Source of the DNA: UBA1930 sp943368475
GTDB taxonomy: Bacteria; Bacteroidota; Bacteroidia; Chitinophagales; Chitinophagaceae
Length of the DNA stretch: 64,000 nt
Assembly (NCBI GenBank): GCA_943368475.1
Contig: CALRLF020000003.1
Coordinates: 76,107-140,106, forward strand
Direction: 5' to 3'
A model generated the notes under the pieces. That model was not told where the DNA came from and did no database searches. It saw only the letters and a list, made by a program, of their open reading frames with translations. Shown here piece after piece: positions 43,075-51,701 of this stretch; position 1 is the stretch's first letter, and each line of letters begins with the position of its first letter. The position numbers and the translations under genes are program-made.

Positions 43075-43668
43075 TTATGATTGTTTCATCTTTATAGTAA
43101 CAACGGTATCAGTAAATTTTTTTAAATCTTTCATTTCTCTATCAACAGCTTCCATCCATTCTGAAAATCGGGTCGAATTACCTTTTACTTCTTCGTCGTA
43201 CCGTTCTTGCTGACTTCTGTATTCCAAGTAAAATCTATTTAATAGTATAGGTAATTCTTTTTTAAAATTCGCTAAAGAATCAGTAAATACTGTTGTACTA
43301 AAAAATTTTCTTATTTTTCTTGCATAGAGTTCACAAATGTCAAAATGATATTGTTCATGCAGCAACACTCTGTCGCTGTTGTTGATGCTAATTTTGTCTT
43401 TATTGTACCAAGATTTTGAAGGATTAAACCAAGCAGCAATAATTAGTTTAATATTGCCATTCGAATCAATAGAAAAACGTCTTTCTAAAATTGAATAAGT
43501 AACAGCATTAGATGCTGCATGTTTGCCTACAGAATCTGGAGTGCCTTTAAAATCTTTCCATTTTAATAATTTTTTGCTCCACAAAATTCTTTCATTTTTT
43601 TCCTGAGCTACTAATATAGAAGGAATGGTGAAACAAAAAATGTAGAATAAAGCTTTCATGAAACTCAT
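43075..43668 (-). CDS. DUF922-like predicted zinc protease, exported
   Basis: 197 residues from the ATG at 43668 (43659 is equally possible), with signal MKALFYIFCFTIPSILVAQ. The core RILWSKKLLKWKDFKGTPDSVGKHAASNAVTYS and an HEQYH (HExxH) followed by FDICELYARKIR match the DUF922 group of putative metalloproteases. The C-terminal part (SQQERYDEEVKGN) is helical. The stop codon is within 20 bp of the converging DnaQ-like gene. Confidence 0.8.
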   Translation of the reverse strand: MSFMKALFYIFCFTIPSILVAQEKNERILWSKKLLKWKDFKGTPDSVGKHAASNAVTYSILERRFSIDSNGNIKLIIAAWFNPSKSWYNKDKISINNSDRVLLHEQYHFDICELYARKIRKFFSTTVFTDSLANFKKELPILLNRFYLEYRSQQERYDEEVKGNSTRFSEWMEAVDREMKDLKKFTDTVVTIKMKQS

Positions 43669-43901
43669 TCTTATTTGAAACATAATGTCTATTATGCTGT
43701 ATGCCAAAAATAAGGTGAAGCATTTATTTTTTGTAATGATTAACCGAATTGATTATCTTCTTTTTTTGAGTAATAGGTTATGTTAATAACTATTCATTTC
43801 TACAATTCATCACTTTTACTGCACTCCACTTATTTTCGCTGCCCTTAATTTGGGTTCAGAACGATGCAATTGTTTTGAACCATTCCTTAAATTATCTTAT
43901 T

Positions 43902-46148
43902 ATGATTGAATTTGCATCAGGAGTTTCAGCAAAGCTGAACATACGTTTACAACAGGTAGAAGCTGTATTAAATTTATTGGCTGAAGGTTCTACCATTCCA
44001 TTTATTGCTCGATATAGAAAAGATAAAACAGGTGGATTGGATGAGGTTCAAATTCAGCAAATTCAAGATGAAGCTAAAACCATTAAAGAGTTTACTGAAA
44101 GAAAAACATTTATCGAAAAAACCATCACCGAACAAGGTAAAATGACGGAAGCATTACAAGCTAAAATTGATAAAGCCATTACATTGGTAGAATTGGAAGA
44201 TATCTATTTGCCTTACAAAACCAAACGTAAAACCAAAGCACAAACAGCCAAAGAAAATGGACTGGAACCATTAAGTACATTATTGTTGGAACAGAAAGAA
44301 ATTGATGTTAAAGCCGAAGCTGAAAAATTCATTACCGAAAATGTAAAAGATATTGATGCTGCTTTGCAAGGTGCCAGAGATATTATTGCTGAAATGGTGA
44401 ATGAAGATGCTGACGTAAGAGCTAAGTTGCGTAAACTTTTTGAAGACACAGCCACTTTACAAAGCAAGGTGGTGGAAGATAAAAAAGAAGAAGCAGCCAA
44501 GTACAAAGATTATTTCGATTTCAGTGAACCCATTTACAAAATTCCTTCACACAGAATATTGGCAGTTTTACGTGGTTTTTTAGAAGGATTTTTACGTATT
44601 AGTATTGCCCCTGTTGAAGAAGATGCGTTGTATGACCTTGAAGAAAAATACATAACTGGTAGTTTGAACAGTAGTGTAGAGCAAATTAAAAAAGCCATTA
44701 AAGATTCGTACAAAAGATTATTGCAACCTAGCTTAGAAACTGAATTTAGAACAGCCTTAAAAGCAAAAGGCGATGAAGAAGCCATCAATGTTTTTGCTGA
44801 AAATTTACGTCAGCTATTGTTGAGTTCTCCCTTAGGTAGTAAACGAATTTTAGCCATTGACCCAGGTTATAGAACAGGTTGTAAAGTGGTTTGCTTAGAT
44901 GAAAAAGGTGATTTGCTGCACAATGATTTAATCTACATTCACGAAGGCAATAAAACTTATGAAGCAGGGTATAAAATAAAAGAATTGGTTGCTAAATACA
45001 ACATTGAAGTTTTTGCTATTGGAGATGGAACTGCAGGCAGAGAAACTGAACAATTGGTAAAAGGTTTGCAACTCAACTTGCCAGTATTTTTAGTGAATGA
45101 AGATGGAGCTTCTATTTACAGTGCCAGTGAAATTGCTAGAGAAGAATTTGGAGATTATGATGTTACTGTACGTGGTGCTGTAAGTATTGGACGCAGGCTA
45201 ATGGATCCTTTAGCTGAATTAGTAAAGATTGATCCAAAAAGTATTGGTGTTGGACAATACCAACATGATGTAAATCAATTTCGTTTAAAAGAAAAATTAG
45301 ATGCAACGGTGGTGAGTTGTGTAAATCAGGTAGGTGTAAACTTAAATACAGCAAGCAAACATTTGTTGAGTTATGTAAGTGGAATTGGTAGCACTTTGGC
45401 TGAAAATATTGTAAAGCATAGAAATGAAATTGGCAAATTCACCGATAGAAATCAACTCTTAAAAGTACCTCGTTTGGGTGGCAAAGCCTATGAACAATGT
45501 GCAGGATTTTTACGTGTTAAAGGTGGCAATAATCCATTAGATGAAAGTGCTGTACACCCAGAAGCATATAGTATTGTAGAGCAAATTGCCAACGATTTAA
45601 AAGTGGAAGTAAAAACTTTAATTGGAAATGAATCTTTACTAAAAACGATCGATGCCAAAAAATACATTAAAGAAGATATTGGCTTATTAACCATACAGGA
45701 TATTATTAAAGAATTGAACAAACCAGGTTTAGATCCACGAAGTGAAATTGAACAATTTGAGTATGCTGCAATTTATAAAATTGAAGAGGTAAATGTGGGC
45801 ATGGTAGTGCCTGGAGTTGTAACCAATATCACTCGATTTGGAGCTTTTGTAGATATTGGCGTTAAGCAAGATGGTTTGGTGCATGTTAGTGAAATTGCAC
45901 ACCAATACATAACCGATCCCAACGAAGTGTTGAAGTTGAATGATAAAGTAATGGTGAAGGTTTTAGAAGTGGATATTCCACGTAAACGAATTGCTTTATC
46001 GATTAAGCAAACGCAGGAAGCACCAACTAAAAAAGCTCAGTTTACTCCTAATAAACCACAAACCACTTTCAAAAAGAAAGAAGACGATTTAAGCAATTTA
46101 AACGTGAACGATGCTTTGGCTGCTTTAAAAAAGAAGTTTGGGAAGTAA
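43902..46148 (+). CDS. tex: Tex-family RNA-binding transcription accessory protein
   Basis: 748 residues from the ATG at 43902; the upstream TTG 43875 is unlikely. N-terminal helical Tex domain (FIARYRKDKTGGLDEVQIQQI), YqgF-like RNase H fold (SKRILAIDPGYRTGCKVVCLDEKGDLL), helix-hairpin-helix repeats (LNTASKHLLSYVSGIGSTLAENIVKHRNEIGKF, LLKVPRLGGKAYEQCAGFLR), and a C-terminal S1 domain (GMVVPGVVTNITRFGAFVDIGVKQDGLVHVSE). Its TAA stop codon is the first three bases of a 12-unit heptamer array. Confidence 0.96.
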   Translation: MIEFASGVSAKLNIRLQQVEAVLNLLAEGSTIPFIARYRKDKTGGLDEVQIQQIQDEAKTIKEFTERKTFIEKTITEQGKMTEALQAKIDKAITLVELEDIYLPYKTKRKTKAQTAKENGLEPLSTLLLEQKEIDVKAEAEKFITENVKDIDAALQGARDIIAEMVNEDADVRAKLRKLFEDTATLQSKVVEDKKEEAAKYKDYFDFSEPIYKIPSHRILAVLRGFLEGFLRISIAPVEEDALYDLEEKYITGSLNSSVEQIKKAIKDSYKRLLQPSLETEFRTALKAKGDEEAINVFAENLRQLLLSSPLGSKRILAIDPGYRTGCKVVCLDEKGDLLHNDLIYIHEGNKTYEAGYKIKELVAKYNIEVFAIGDGTAGRETEQLVKGLQLNLPVFLVNEDGASIYSASEIAREEFGDYDVTVRGAVSIGRRLMDPLAELVKIDPKSIGVGQYQHDVNQFRLKEKLDATVVSCVNQVGVNLNTASKHLLSYVSGIGSTLAENIVKHRNEIGKFTDRNQLLKVPRLGGKAYEQCAGFLRVKGGNNPLDESAVHPEAYSIVEQIANDLKVEVKTLIGNESLLKTIDAKKYIKEDIGLLTIQDIIKELNKPGLDPRSEIEQFEYAAIYKIEEVNVGMVVPGVVTNITRFGAFVDIGVKQDGLVHVSEIAHQYITDPNEVLKLNDKVMVKVLEVDIPRKRIALSIKQTQEAPTKKAQFTPNKPQTTFKKKEDDLSNLNVNDALAALKKKFGK

Positions 46149-46229
46149 AAGGCATAGGGTAGAAGGCCTAAGGTTGAGGGTATAAGGTTTAAGGCTAAAG
46201 GCAGAAGGTGAAAGGTAAAAGGTGGAGCG
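46146..46229 (+). repeat. Heptamer array after tex, 12 units (nnnAAGG words)
   Basis: TAAAAGG, CATAGGG, TAGAAGG, CCTAAGG, TTGAGGG, TATAAGG, TTTAAGG, CTAAAGG, CAGAAGG, TGAAAGG, TAAAAGG, TGGAGCG run without a phase break. Eleven of 12 end in GG. The first unit contains the tex stop codon TAA. Confidence 0.85.
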
Positions 46230-46277
46230 TTAGAAAATTGAGATTTGTATTTTTTTCTTAAAACTTCAACTATTTTC

Positions 46278-46305
46278 TTTCCGCCTTACCGTCTTTCCGG
46301 CTATC
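46278..46305. repeat. Short array with an 8-bp period
   Basis: TTTCCGCC, TTACCGTC, TTTCCGGC, TATCC follow one another, between the tex heptamer array and the PUR promoter. Same degenerate style, different period. Confidence 0.45.
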
Positions 46306-46328
46306 CAAAAACAATCTTTCACAAAATT

Positions 46329-46357
46329 TTGGTAATTGTATAACAATCCTATATTTG
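46329..46357 (+). promoter_or_regulatory. Promoter of the PUR-family gene
   Basis: TTG at 46329-46331 and TATATTTG at 46350-46357, 18 bp apart, match the -33/-7 pattern of Bacteroidota; the start codon is 30 bp downstream. Confidence 0.6.
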
Positions 46358-46387
46358 CTACACTTTAAACCAAAAATTTAATTGACA

Positions 46388-46837
46388 GTGGCGTACGAAA
46401 ACAACGAAAAAAAGAACGACAGCGTTTACAGCAAACGTATCAGAGCAGGAAAAAGAAGAACTTACTTTTTTGATGTAAGAGCAACACGTGGCAATGATTA
46501 TTTTTTAACCATTACCGAAAGCAGAAAACGTTTTGATGACAATGGTTACGATCGTCATAAAATCTTTTTGTATAAAGAAGATTTCAACAAATTTATTAAA
46601 GCTTTGGGCGAAGCAATCGATTACGTGAAAACAGATTTAATGCCCGATTTCGATTTCGACGCATTCAACCATGAATATCCTGAAGGTGAGGGTGGAGAAT
46701 ATGTTCCTGAAAATAACAATTACACACCAGCACAACCTCAGGTAGTAGAAGAAGTTGCTCCAGTTGCAGTTCAATCTGCTCCTGAAGCACCAGCCTCTAA
46801 CGATAGCCTGTCTTCTGAAGAAGTAGATAAGTGGTAA
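46388..46837 (+). CDS. PUR-alpha-like nucleic-acid-binding protein (DUF3276)
   Basis: 149 residues. The PUR fold is evident: SVYSKRIRAGKRRTYFFDVRATRGNDYFLTITESRKRF and YDRHKIFLYKEDFNKFIKALGEAIDYV. The last about 50 residues are an acidic, P/A/E/V-rich tail. I chose GTG 46388 (MAYENNEKK) because homologues begin MAYE; TTG 46382 is the alternative and no ATG exists. The family binds single-stranded nucleic acid; its cellular role in Bacteroidota is not settled. A good promoter lies 30 bp upstream and a terminator directly downstream. Confidence 0.92.
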   Translation: MAYENNEKKNDSVYSKRIRAGKRRTYFFDVRATRGNDYFLTITESRKRFDDNGYDRHKIFLYKEDFNKFIKALGEAIDYVKTDLMPDFDFDAFNHEYPEGEGGEYVPENNNYTPAQPQVVEEVAPVAVQSAPEAPASNDSLSSEEVDKW

Positions 46838-46858
46838 TAGCATTTTACATAGTTTGCA

Positions 46859-46890
46859 AGAGCCTTTCAGCAATGAAGGGCTCTTTTTTT
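46859..46890 (+). terminator. Terminator after the PUR-family gene
   Basis: AGAGCCTTTC / GAAGGGCTCT, 10-bp arms with one G-U pair and a 6-base loop, followed by a T-run. Confidence 0.85.
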
Positions 46891-46977
46891 TGGTTACCAG
46901 CTTTTGTACTACTATCATCGTTCTCGGTGTCACTACCTTCAGGGTTCAGCAAATACTTCAACAAAATACAGTACAAT

Positions 46978-47007
46978 AAAAAACGCAGCCCAAAGACTGC
47001 GTTTTTT
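46978..47007. terminator. Second terminator-like hairpin
   Basis: AAAAAACGCAG and CTGCGTTTTTT, 11-bp perfect arms with an 8-base loop. It probably serves the minus-strand S9 peptidase gene, whose stop lies about 130 bp away beyond the heptamer array. Confidence 0.75.
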
Positions 47008-47022
47008 TCTGTTATTTCATTT

Positions 47023-47134
47023 TTCTACTCTTTATCTTCCATTATCCATTCATCTCCTTTTACCTTCTCCATTCTCCCTTCCACCATTCAGTATCAACCT
47101 TCTCCCTTCCACCCTCGACCTTTAACCTTCTCCC
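47023..47134 (-). repeat. Heptamer array after the S9 peptidase gene, up to 16 units
   Basis: Plus-strand words from 47051 are CATCTCC, TTTTACC, TTCTCCA, TTCTCCC, TTCCACC, ATTCAGT, ATCAACC, TTCTCCC, TTCCACC, CTCGACC, TTTAACC, TTCTCCC; four looser units precede them. Ten of the 12 end in CC. On the minus strand the array starts with the last base of the S9 stop codon TAG. Its complement uses the same AAGG/AAAGG vocabulary as the array after tex. Confidence 0.82.
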
Positions 47135-49539
47135 TACTTCACATACCTTTTCAACCAATCATTTTGCTCCCATAGCATGTGCAATAAATTTTCTTTACCT
47201 CTGTAGCTGTGTGCTTCATAAGGCAAGAATACAAAACGTACAGTTCCACCATGTCCTTTAACAGCACTAAACAAACGTTCACTGTTAATTGGAAATGTAC
47301 CAGGATTATCGTCACTATCGCCATGTATTAATAACAAAGGTGTTTTTATTTTATCGGCATAGCTAAACGGACTCATTTTGTAATACAAATCTGGAGCTTG
47401 CCAATAGGTTCTATCTTCTGCCTGAAAGCCAAATGGCGTAAGGGTTCTGTTATATGCACCACTACGTGCAATACCTGCTTTAAATAAGTTGGTATGAGCC
47501 AATAAATTGGCTGTCATAAATGCACCATAACTGTGTCCGCCAACTGCAACACGGTTTCTGTCGCCCACACCCATTTCTGCTACATAATTAATAGCAGCTT
47601 CGGCATTCATTTTCAATTGATCTACAAAATTGTCATTGGGTTTTGCATCGCCACCACTACTTACAATAGGAAACTCAGCATTATCCAACACTGCAAAACC
47701 TTGGGTTACATAAAATATAGGACTAGCCCAACTAATGGTAGTAAACTTATCTTGACTGCCACGAACCTGTGCAGCATCGTTGGCATTGTTAAACTCTCTT
47801 GGGTAAGCCCACATTAACACAGGTAATGTGCCATCTTTTTCTTTGTTGTAACCTTTAGGTAAATACAAATCACCTGTTAAATCAACACCATCGGCTCTTT
47901 TATATTTTACTTTTTGTTTGCTAACACCTTCTAAAGCAGGGTAAGGATTACCAAAATTTGTGATGGCAATATCTTGACCACTGCCTTTTAAATCTTTCAT
48001 GTAAAAGTTAGGTACCTCTTTTTGGCTTTCTTTTCTGGTAATTAGTTTAAAACCCTTGGGGTCTAAAACATCTACCACATATTCAAAACTACCTTTTGCA
48101 CTACGCCAAATGATTTCACTTTTCTTAGTTGTTAAATCAAAATAGGCTAAAAAAGGTAAATCCCCATCAGGCGAAGAACCTGTTGTATTGTTTAATAAAA
48201 GGGTGTTCCCATTTACCAAAATCACTTCTTTGCCAAACTTATTTTTTGTGGTAATGGGTGCACCGGGATTTCCATAAGCATCGGTGGTATTTCTTTCAAA
48301 CAAAGTCTCTAATGTTCCTGCAATACTATTGTAGCGACTTACTTTAGCTGTTTGTTTGCTAGTTAATGCTTCGGTAACCCATGCAAAACTTTCATTGCCC
48401 CAGTTTACACCACGAAAACGCATTTTGGTTTTAAATAGTTCTTTTACTTCTGCATTAAAAGGAGCAGCATGAGCATAAACAGCATCATGAAAATCTACTT
48501 TCTTTTTAATCAATCCACTATCTAATGGCATACACCAAACAATGGTGGCAGCTTCATCATCTTTCCATTCAAAACCTCTGGGTACATTTTGTACATTATC
48601 GTAGCCAGATGGTGTTGTTTCACTAGACGGTAAATCTGCGAAAACTTTAACGGTATTGCCCATTAAATCTGTTACGCTAACGGTAGACGGAAACCCGTTT
48701 ACAGGCACTAAGTATGAAAAAGGCTTCTTAATATTTTCTACCAATAAATATTTTTTATCTGGCGAAACTGTGTAAGAACTGTATATAGCAGGTTTGCCAA
48801 TTTTTGTTTCAACACCAGCTTTATTCATTACCAGTTGGGCAGTGGCTAAAAACTCAAACAATTGCTCATCGTAAGGTGTTTTAATTAAATCCTGATAGGT
48901 TCTACCCGGTGCAGCTTTACCTACATTTTGTTGTACCGTTGGACCTTTAGGGGTAATCGGTTTTTTAGGAGCTGCATTCGCTGCAACAACTGCTGTTTTA
49001 TATAATAAGGTATTGTCATCGAACCAGGTTAAATCGGCACCCAGTACCACATTCAATGCTTGCTGATTTACTTTTTTGGCTGTTTTGGTAGCCACATCAA
49101 TAATATATACATCCACCCGATTGGCCAAAGTGTTCGTAAAAGCAATTTTATTTTCACCAACATTCCATCTAACATTACCAGCAAGCATATTGGCAGGTAA
49201 ACCAGTAATGGCATATTCCTTATTGGCCTTAATATTTTTCAACAAAAAATTGTTGATATAGATTTGTCTGCTAGGCGAAAAATTATTGGGGTTTAAACGC
49301 AAACCAGCAATTCTAATTTCAGGTTGTCCCAATTCATCTACTGTTGGGTAAGAGTTTCTTTCACTCAGTAACATCCACTCACCTTTACTGTCAATACTTA
49401 CGCCTGGTGTTGGCTTTGCCAATAATAAATCTGCAATTTCTTTAGGCGGTAACTGATAGTTTACAGCATCTTGTGCCCATGCTGCCAACGATACCACAAC
49501 TGTTGCTACAAGCAACCATAGTTTTTTATACATTCTCAT
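47134..49539 (-). CDS. S9-family prolyl oligopeptidase-like peptidase, exported
   Basis: 801 residues with signal peptide MRMYKKLWLLVATVVVSLAAWAQ. The N-terminal 550 residues form a propeller-like domain; the C-terminal alpha/beta hydrolase has VAVGGHSYGAFMTANLLAHT with Ser670, then LLLIHGDSDDNPGT and LPYEAHSYRG supplying the aspartate and histidine. It resembles the glutamyl endopeptidase / S9C group that cleaves peptides in the periplasm. ATG 49533 is an alternative start. Its stop codon abuts a long heptamer array. Confidence 0.93.
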   Translation of the reverse strand: MRMYKKLWLLVATVVVSLAAWAQDAVNYQLPPKEIADLLLAKPTPGVSIDSKGEWMLLSERNSYPTVDELGQPEIRIAGLRLNPNNFSPSRQIYINNFLLKNIKANKEYAITGLPANMLAGNVRWNVGENKIAFTNTLANRVDVYIIDVATKTAKKVNQQALNVVLGADLTWFDDNTLLYKTAVVAANAAPKKPITPKGPTVQQNVGKAAPGRTYQDLIKTPYDEQLFEFLATAQLVMNKAGVETKIGKPAIYSSYTVSPDKKYLLVENIKKPFSYLVPVNGFPSTVSVTDLMGNTVKVFADLPSSETTPSGYDNVQNVPRGFEWKDDEAATIVWCMPLDSGLIKKKVDFHDAVYAHAAPFNAEVKELFKTKMRFRGVNWGNESFAWVTEALTSKQTAKVSRYNSIAGTLETLFERNTTDAYGNPGAPITTKNKFGKEVILVNGNTLLLNNTTGSSPDGDLPFLAYFDLTTKKSEIIWRSAKGSFEYVVDVLDPKGFKLITRKESQKEVPNFYMKDLKGSGQDIAITNFGNPYPALEGVSKQKVKYKRADGVDLTGDLYLPKGYNKEKDGTLPVLMWAYPREFNNANDAAQVRGSQDKFTTISWASPIFYVTQGFAVLDNAEFPIVSSGGDAKPNDNFVDQLKMNAEAAINYVAEMGVGDRNRVAVGGHSYGAFMTANLLAHTNLFKAGIARSGAYNRTLTPFGFQAEDRTYWQAPDLYYKMSPFSYADKIKTPLLLIHGDSDDNPGTFPINSERLFSAVKGHGGTVRFVFLPYEAHSYRGKENLLHMLWEQNDWLKRYVK

Positions 49540-49637
49540 ACATGCATTTCTTTAGGGTGGTGAAGATAGTAATTGCAATCAGTTGGTAAAACCGTTTGTG
49601 TAATTAATAGTTGCTTATTTTCGACCTAAATTTTACC

Positions 49638-50141
49638 ATGCCCACCAATATAGAATTTAAAGCTACCACCAACCGTTTAGATGCTGCAGAACAACAACTG
49701 CTAACCCTTGCACCAAGATTTGTGGGAGAGGACCATCAAATAGATACGTATTTTAATGTAGCCACTGGCAGACTTAAATTACGTGAAGGCAATATTGAAC
49801 ATTCATTGATTTATTATGAACGTGAAAATACCAGTGATGCCAAACAATCGGATGTTATTTTATACAATCATCAACCCGATATACATTTAAAAGCATTGCT
49901 CGAAAAAGTGCATGGTATAAAAACGGTGGTAGATAAAAAACGAAAAATTTATTTTATTGATAATGTAAAATTTCATTTCGACAGGGTAGAGGGCTTAGGT
50001 ACTTTTATAGAAGTGGAAGCCATTGATACCGATGGTACAATTAGCATTGAAAAGCTACAAGAGCAATGCAATTATTATGCACAGTTTTTGGGTGTACAAT
50101 CAACCGATTATTTAGCTGTTTCTTACAGTGATATGCTATAG
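49638..50141 (+). CDS. CYTH-domain protein (class IV adenylate cyclase / triphosphatase-like)
   Basis: 167 residues from the ATG at 49638. MPTNIEFKATTNRLDAAEQQL, then QIDTYFNVATGRLKLREGNIEHSLIYYERE, VDKKRKIYFIDNVKFHFDRVEGLGTFIEVEAI show the alternating charged tunnel residues of CYTH proteins (the ExExK motif is reduced to IEFKA). Members hydrolyse inorganic or nucleoside triphosphates or make cAMP; the substrate is not readable. Confidence 0.9.
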   Translation: MPTNIEFKATTNRLDAAEQQLLTLAPRFVGEDHQIDTYFNVATGRLKLREGNIEHSLIYYERENTSDAKQSDVILYNHQPDIHLKALLEKVHGIKTVVDKKRKIYFIDNVKFHFDRVEGLGTFIEVEAIDTDGTISIEKLQEQCNYYAQFLGVQSTDYLAVSYSDML

Positions 50142-50205
50142 TTGCGGGTTGCAATTAAATGAAGCCTTTTTTTGCCAGTTGTTAGAAATTATTCACTCAA
50201 AAATT

Positions 50206-50248
50206 ATTGCCTTAGCAACTGAGATTTTAACTTCTATGCTAAGGCAAT
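50206..50248. terminator. Hairpin between the CYTH and methyltransferase genes
   Basis: ATTGCCTTAGCA and TGCTAAGGCAAT, perfect 12-bp arms with a 19-base loop, between converging genes. Confidence 0.65.
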
Positions 50249-50285
50249 TTTATCCAGTACAAACCTGCTAGTTTAAAGTATACGT

Positions 50286-51461
50286 TTACTTATCGCAAAC
50301 CTGTACAATCAAAAATTTCAGGTAATTGGTATTTTCCATTCCCCAAACAATTGGATGATCGGCAGCTTGTGCATTAAATACCACTTGTTTTAATTTTTTA
50401 CGGGCATCTTTTGCAGCCAATTCAATGGTATGTAAAAATAAATCGGGCTGCACCAAATTGGTACAACTGCTGGTAACTAAAAATCCTCCATTTTTCACCA
50501 GTTTCATGCCACGTAAATTAATTTCTTTATAACCCGTAATTGCTTTTTGTATGGTTTCACGGCTTTTGGTAAATGCTGGTGGGTCGAGCATTACCACATC
50601 ATATTGTCTTCCTTCCTTCACCCAGTTCTTCAGTACATCAAATGCATTTAATGCTTCAAATTTTACAATATCTTGTAAGCCATTGAGTGCTGCATTTTTA
50701 TTAGCTTGCTCAACTGCATTTGCACTGATATCCAACCCCAAAACAGATTTTGCTCCATAAAATCCTGCATGAATTTCAAAAGTTCCAGTGTAGGTAAAAG
50801 CTCCCAAAACATCAGCTCCTTTTACAATATGTTGTATGGCCCTGCGATTGTCTTGCTGGTCTAAAAAATACCCAGTTTTTTGTCCGTTTTCAACATCAAC
50901 TAAAAACTTTAGTCCGTTTTCATTGATGGTTATAGTTGTATCGAATGGATCAGATAAATACCCTTTCTTTTGTTCTAAGCCTTCTAATTCTCTTACTGGC
51001 ACATCATTGCGTTCGTAAATGCCCTTTGGGTTAAATATTTTTTGCAAAGCACTTACAATAGCAGGTTTCCAAACATCCATCCCAAACGCAAGTGTTTGAA
51101 TTACAAAGTAATCATTAAACTTATCGATGATTAAAGCTGGCATATCATCGGCTTCACCAAAAATTAAACGACAGTTTTCTACATAGCCAATTTGTTGGCG
51201 ATACTTCCAGCTTTCTAAAATTCTATTGTAAAAAAAGGCTTCGTTAATCTCTTCCTTTTTTCTGGTGAGCAAACGAACTAAAATTTGGGATTTTGGATTG
51301 ATATAACCACGTCCACAAAATTTATTATCGGCATAATATACTTCTACAATTTCTCCAGCATTAACATCTCCCTCAATTTTTTCTACTTCATTGCCAAAAA
51401 TCCATGGATGTCCGTTGGCAATTCGTTGAGCTATTTTCTTTTTAAGATATACTTTGGTCAT
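50286..51461 (-). CDS. Class I SAM-dependent methyltransferase, RlmI-like
   Basis: 391 residues. A PUA domain at the N-terminus (RIANGHPWIFGNEVEKIEGDVNAGEIVEVYYADNKFCGRGYINPKSQILVRLL) and a Rossmann methyltransferase with DVLGAFTYTGTFEIHAGFYGAKSVLGLDIS, DVVMLDPPAFTKSRETI and LVTSSCTNLV, the PUA-RlmI arrangement of 23S rRNA m5C methyltransferases. Target nucleotide unknown. A TATCTTTG box ends four bases before the ATG. Confidence 0.94.
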   Translation of the reverse strand: MTKVYLKKKIAQRIANGHPWIFGNEVEKIEGDVNAGEIVEVYYADNKFCGRGYINPKSQILVRLLTRKKEEINEAFFYNRILESWKYRQQIGYVENCRLIFGEADDMPALIIDKFNDYFVIQTLAFGMDVWKPAIVSALQKIFNPKGIYERNDVPVRELEGLEQKKGYLSDPFDTTITINENGLKFLVDVENGQKTGYFLDQQDNRRAIQHIVKGADVLGAFTYTGTFEIHAGFYGAKSVLGLDISANAVEQANKNAALNGLQDIVKFEALNAFDVLKNWVKEGRQYDVVMLDPPAFTKSRETIQKAITGYKEINLRGMKLVKNGGFLVTSSCTNLVQPDLFLHTIELAAKDARKKLKQVVFNAQAADHPIVWGMENTNYLKFLIVQVCDK

Positions 51462-51465
51462 TGGG

Positions 51466-51473
51466 CAAAGATA
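51466..51473 (-). promoter_or_regulatory. -7 box four bases before the RlmI-like start codon
   Basis: TATCTTTG matches TAnnTTTG perfectly and is separated from the ATG by CCCA. Transcription would begin at or next to the A of the start codon, i.e. a leaderless mRNA. Confidence 0.55.
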
Positions 51474-51480
51474 GCCTTTC

Positions 51481-51508
51481 AGGTTGCAAGTTGCTAGTTT
51501 CCTGTTAT
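51481..51508. repeat. Heptamer array, four units (GTTGC words)
   Basis: AGGTTGC, AAGTTGC, TAGTTTC, CTGTTAT. AAGTTGC is also the first word of the valS array at 39263. Confidence 0.6.
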
Positions 51509-51540
51509 TGCTGAATCAGCTTTATGAAATGCCCTTTTTC

Positions 51541-51631
51541 CAGAATCTAGAAACCGGTAACCAGAAACTTGAAACCAGCATTTATCATCCAGTATCTAAC
51601 ATCCACCATCCATTTCAACATATCCAACCCG
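51541..51631. repeat. Heptamer array upstream of grpE, 13 units
   Basis: CAGAATC, TAGAAAC, CGGTAAC, CAGAAAC, TTGAAAC, CAGCATT, TATCATC, CAGTATC, TAACATC, CACCATC, CATTTCA, ACATATC, CAACCCG in unbroken phase. Ten units end in C. The array changes midway from GnAAC-type to nnATC-type words. Confidence 0.8.
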
Positions 51632-51701
51632 ACTGCCATTTTTTCCCCTTTCTTTGCACGGCAAAATATTTGAGTTGTTAAGAAGACTATATAAAAAATT
51701 T

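Noticed and set aside
47023..47134. Possible CRISPR array or simple microsatellite
   Set aside because: Units are 7 bp, degenerate and without spacers; there are no cas genes, so it fits neither class.
46831..47175. A plus-strand open frame of 114 codons
   Set aside because: Its second half is only the translation of the heptamer array (serine/proline/phenylalanine-rich) and it overlaps the S9 gene end; no start signal or conserved sequence.
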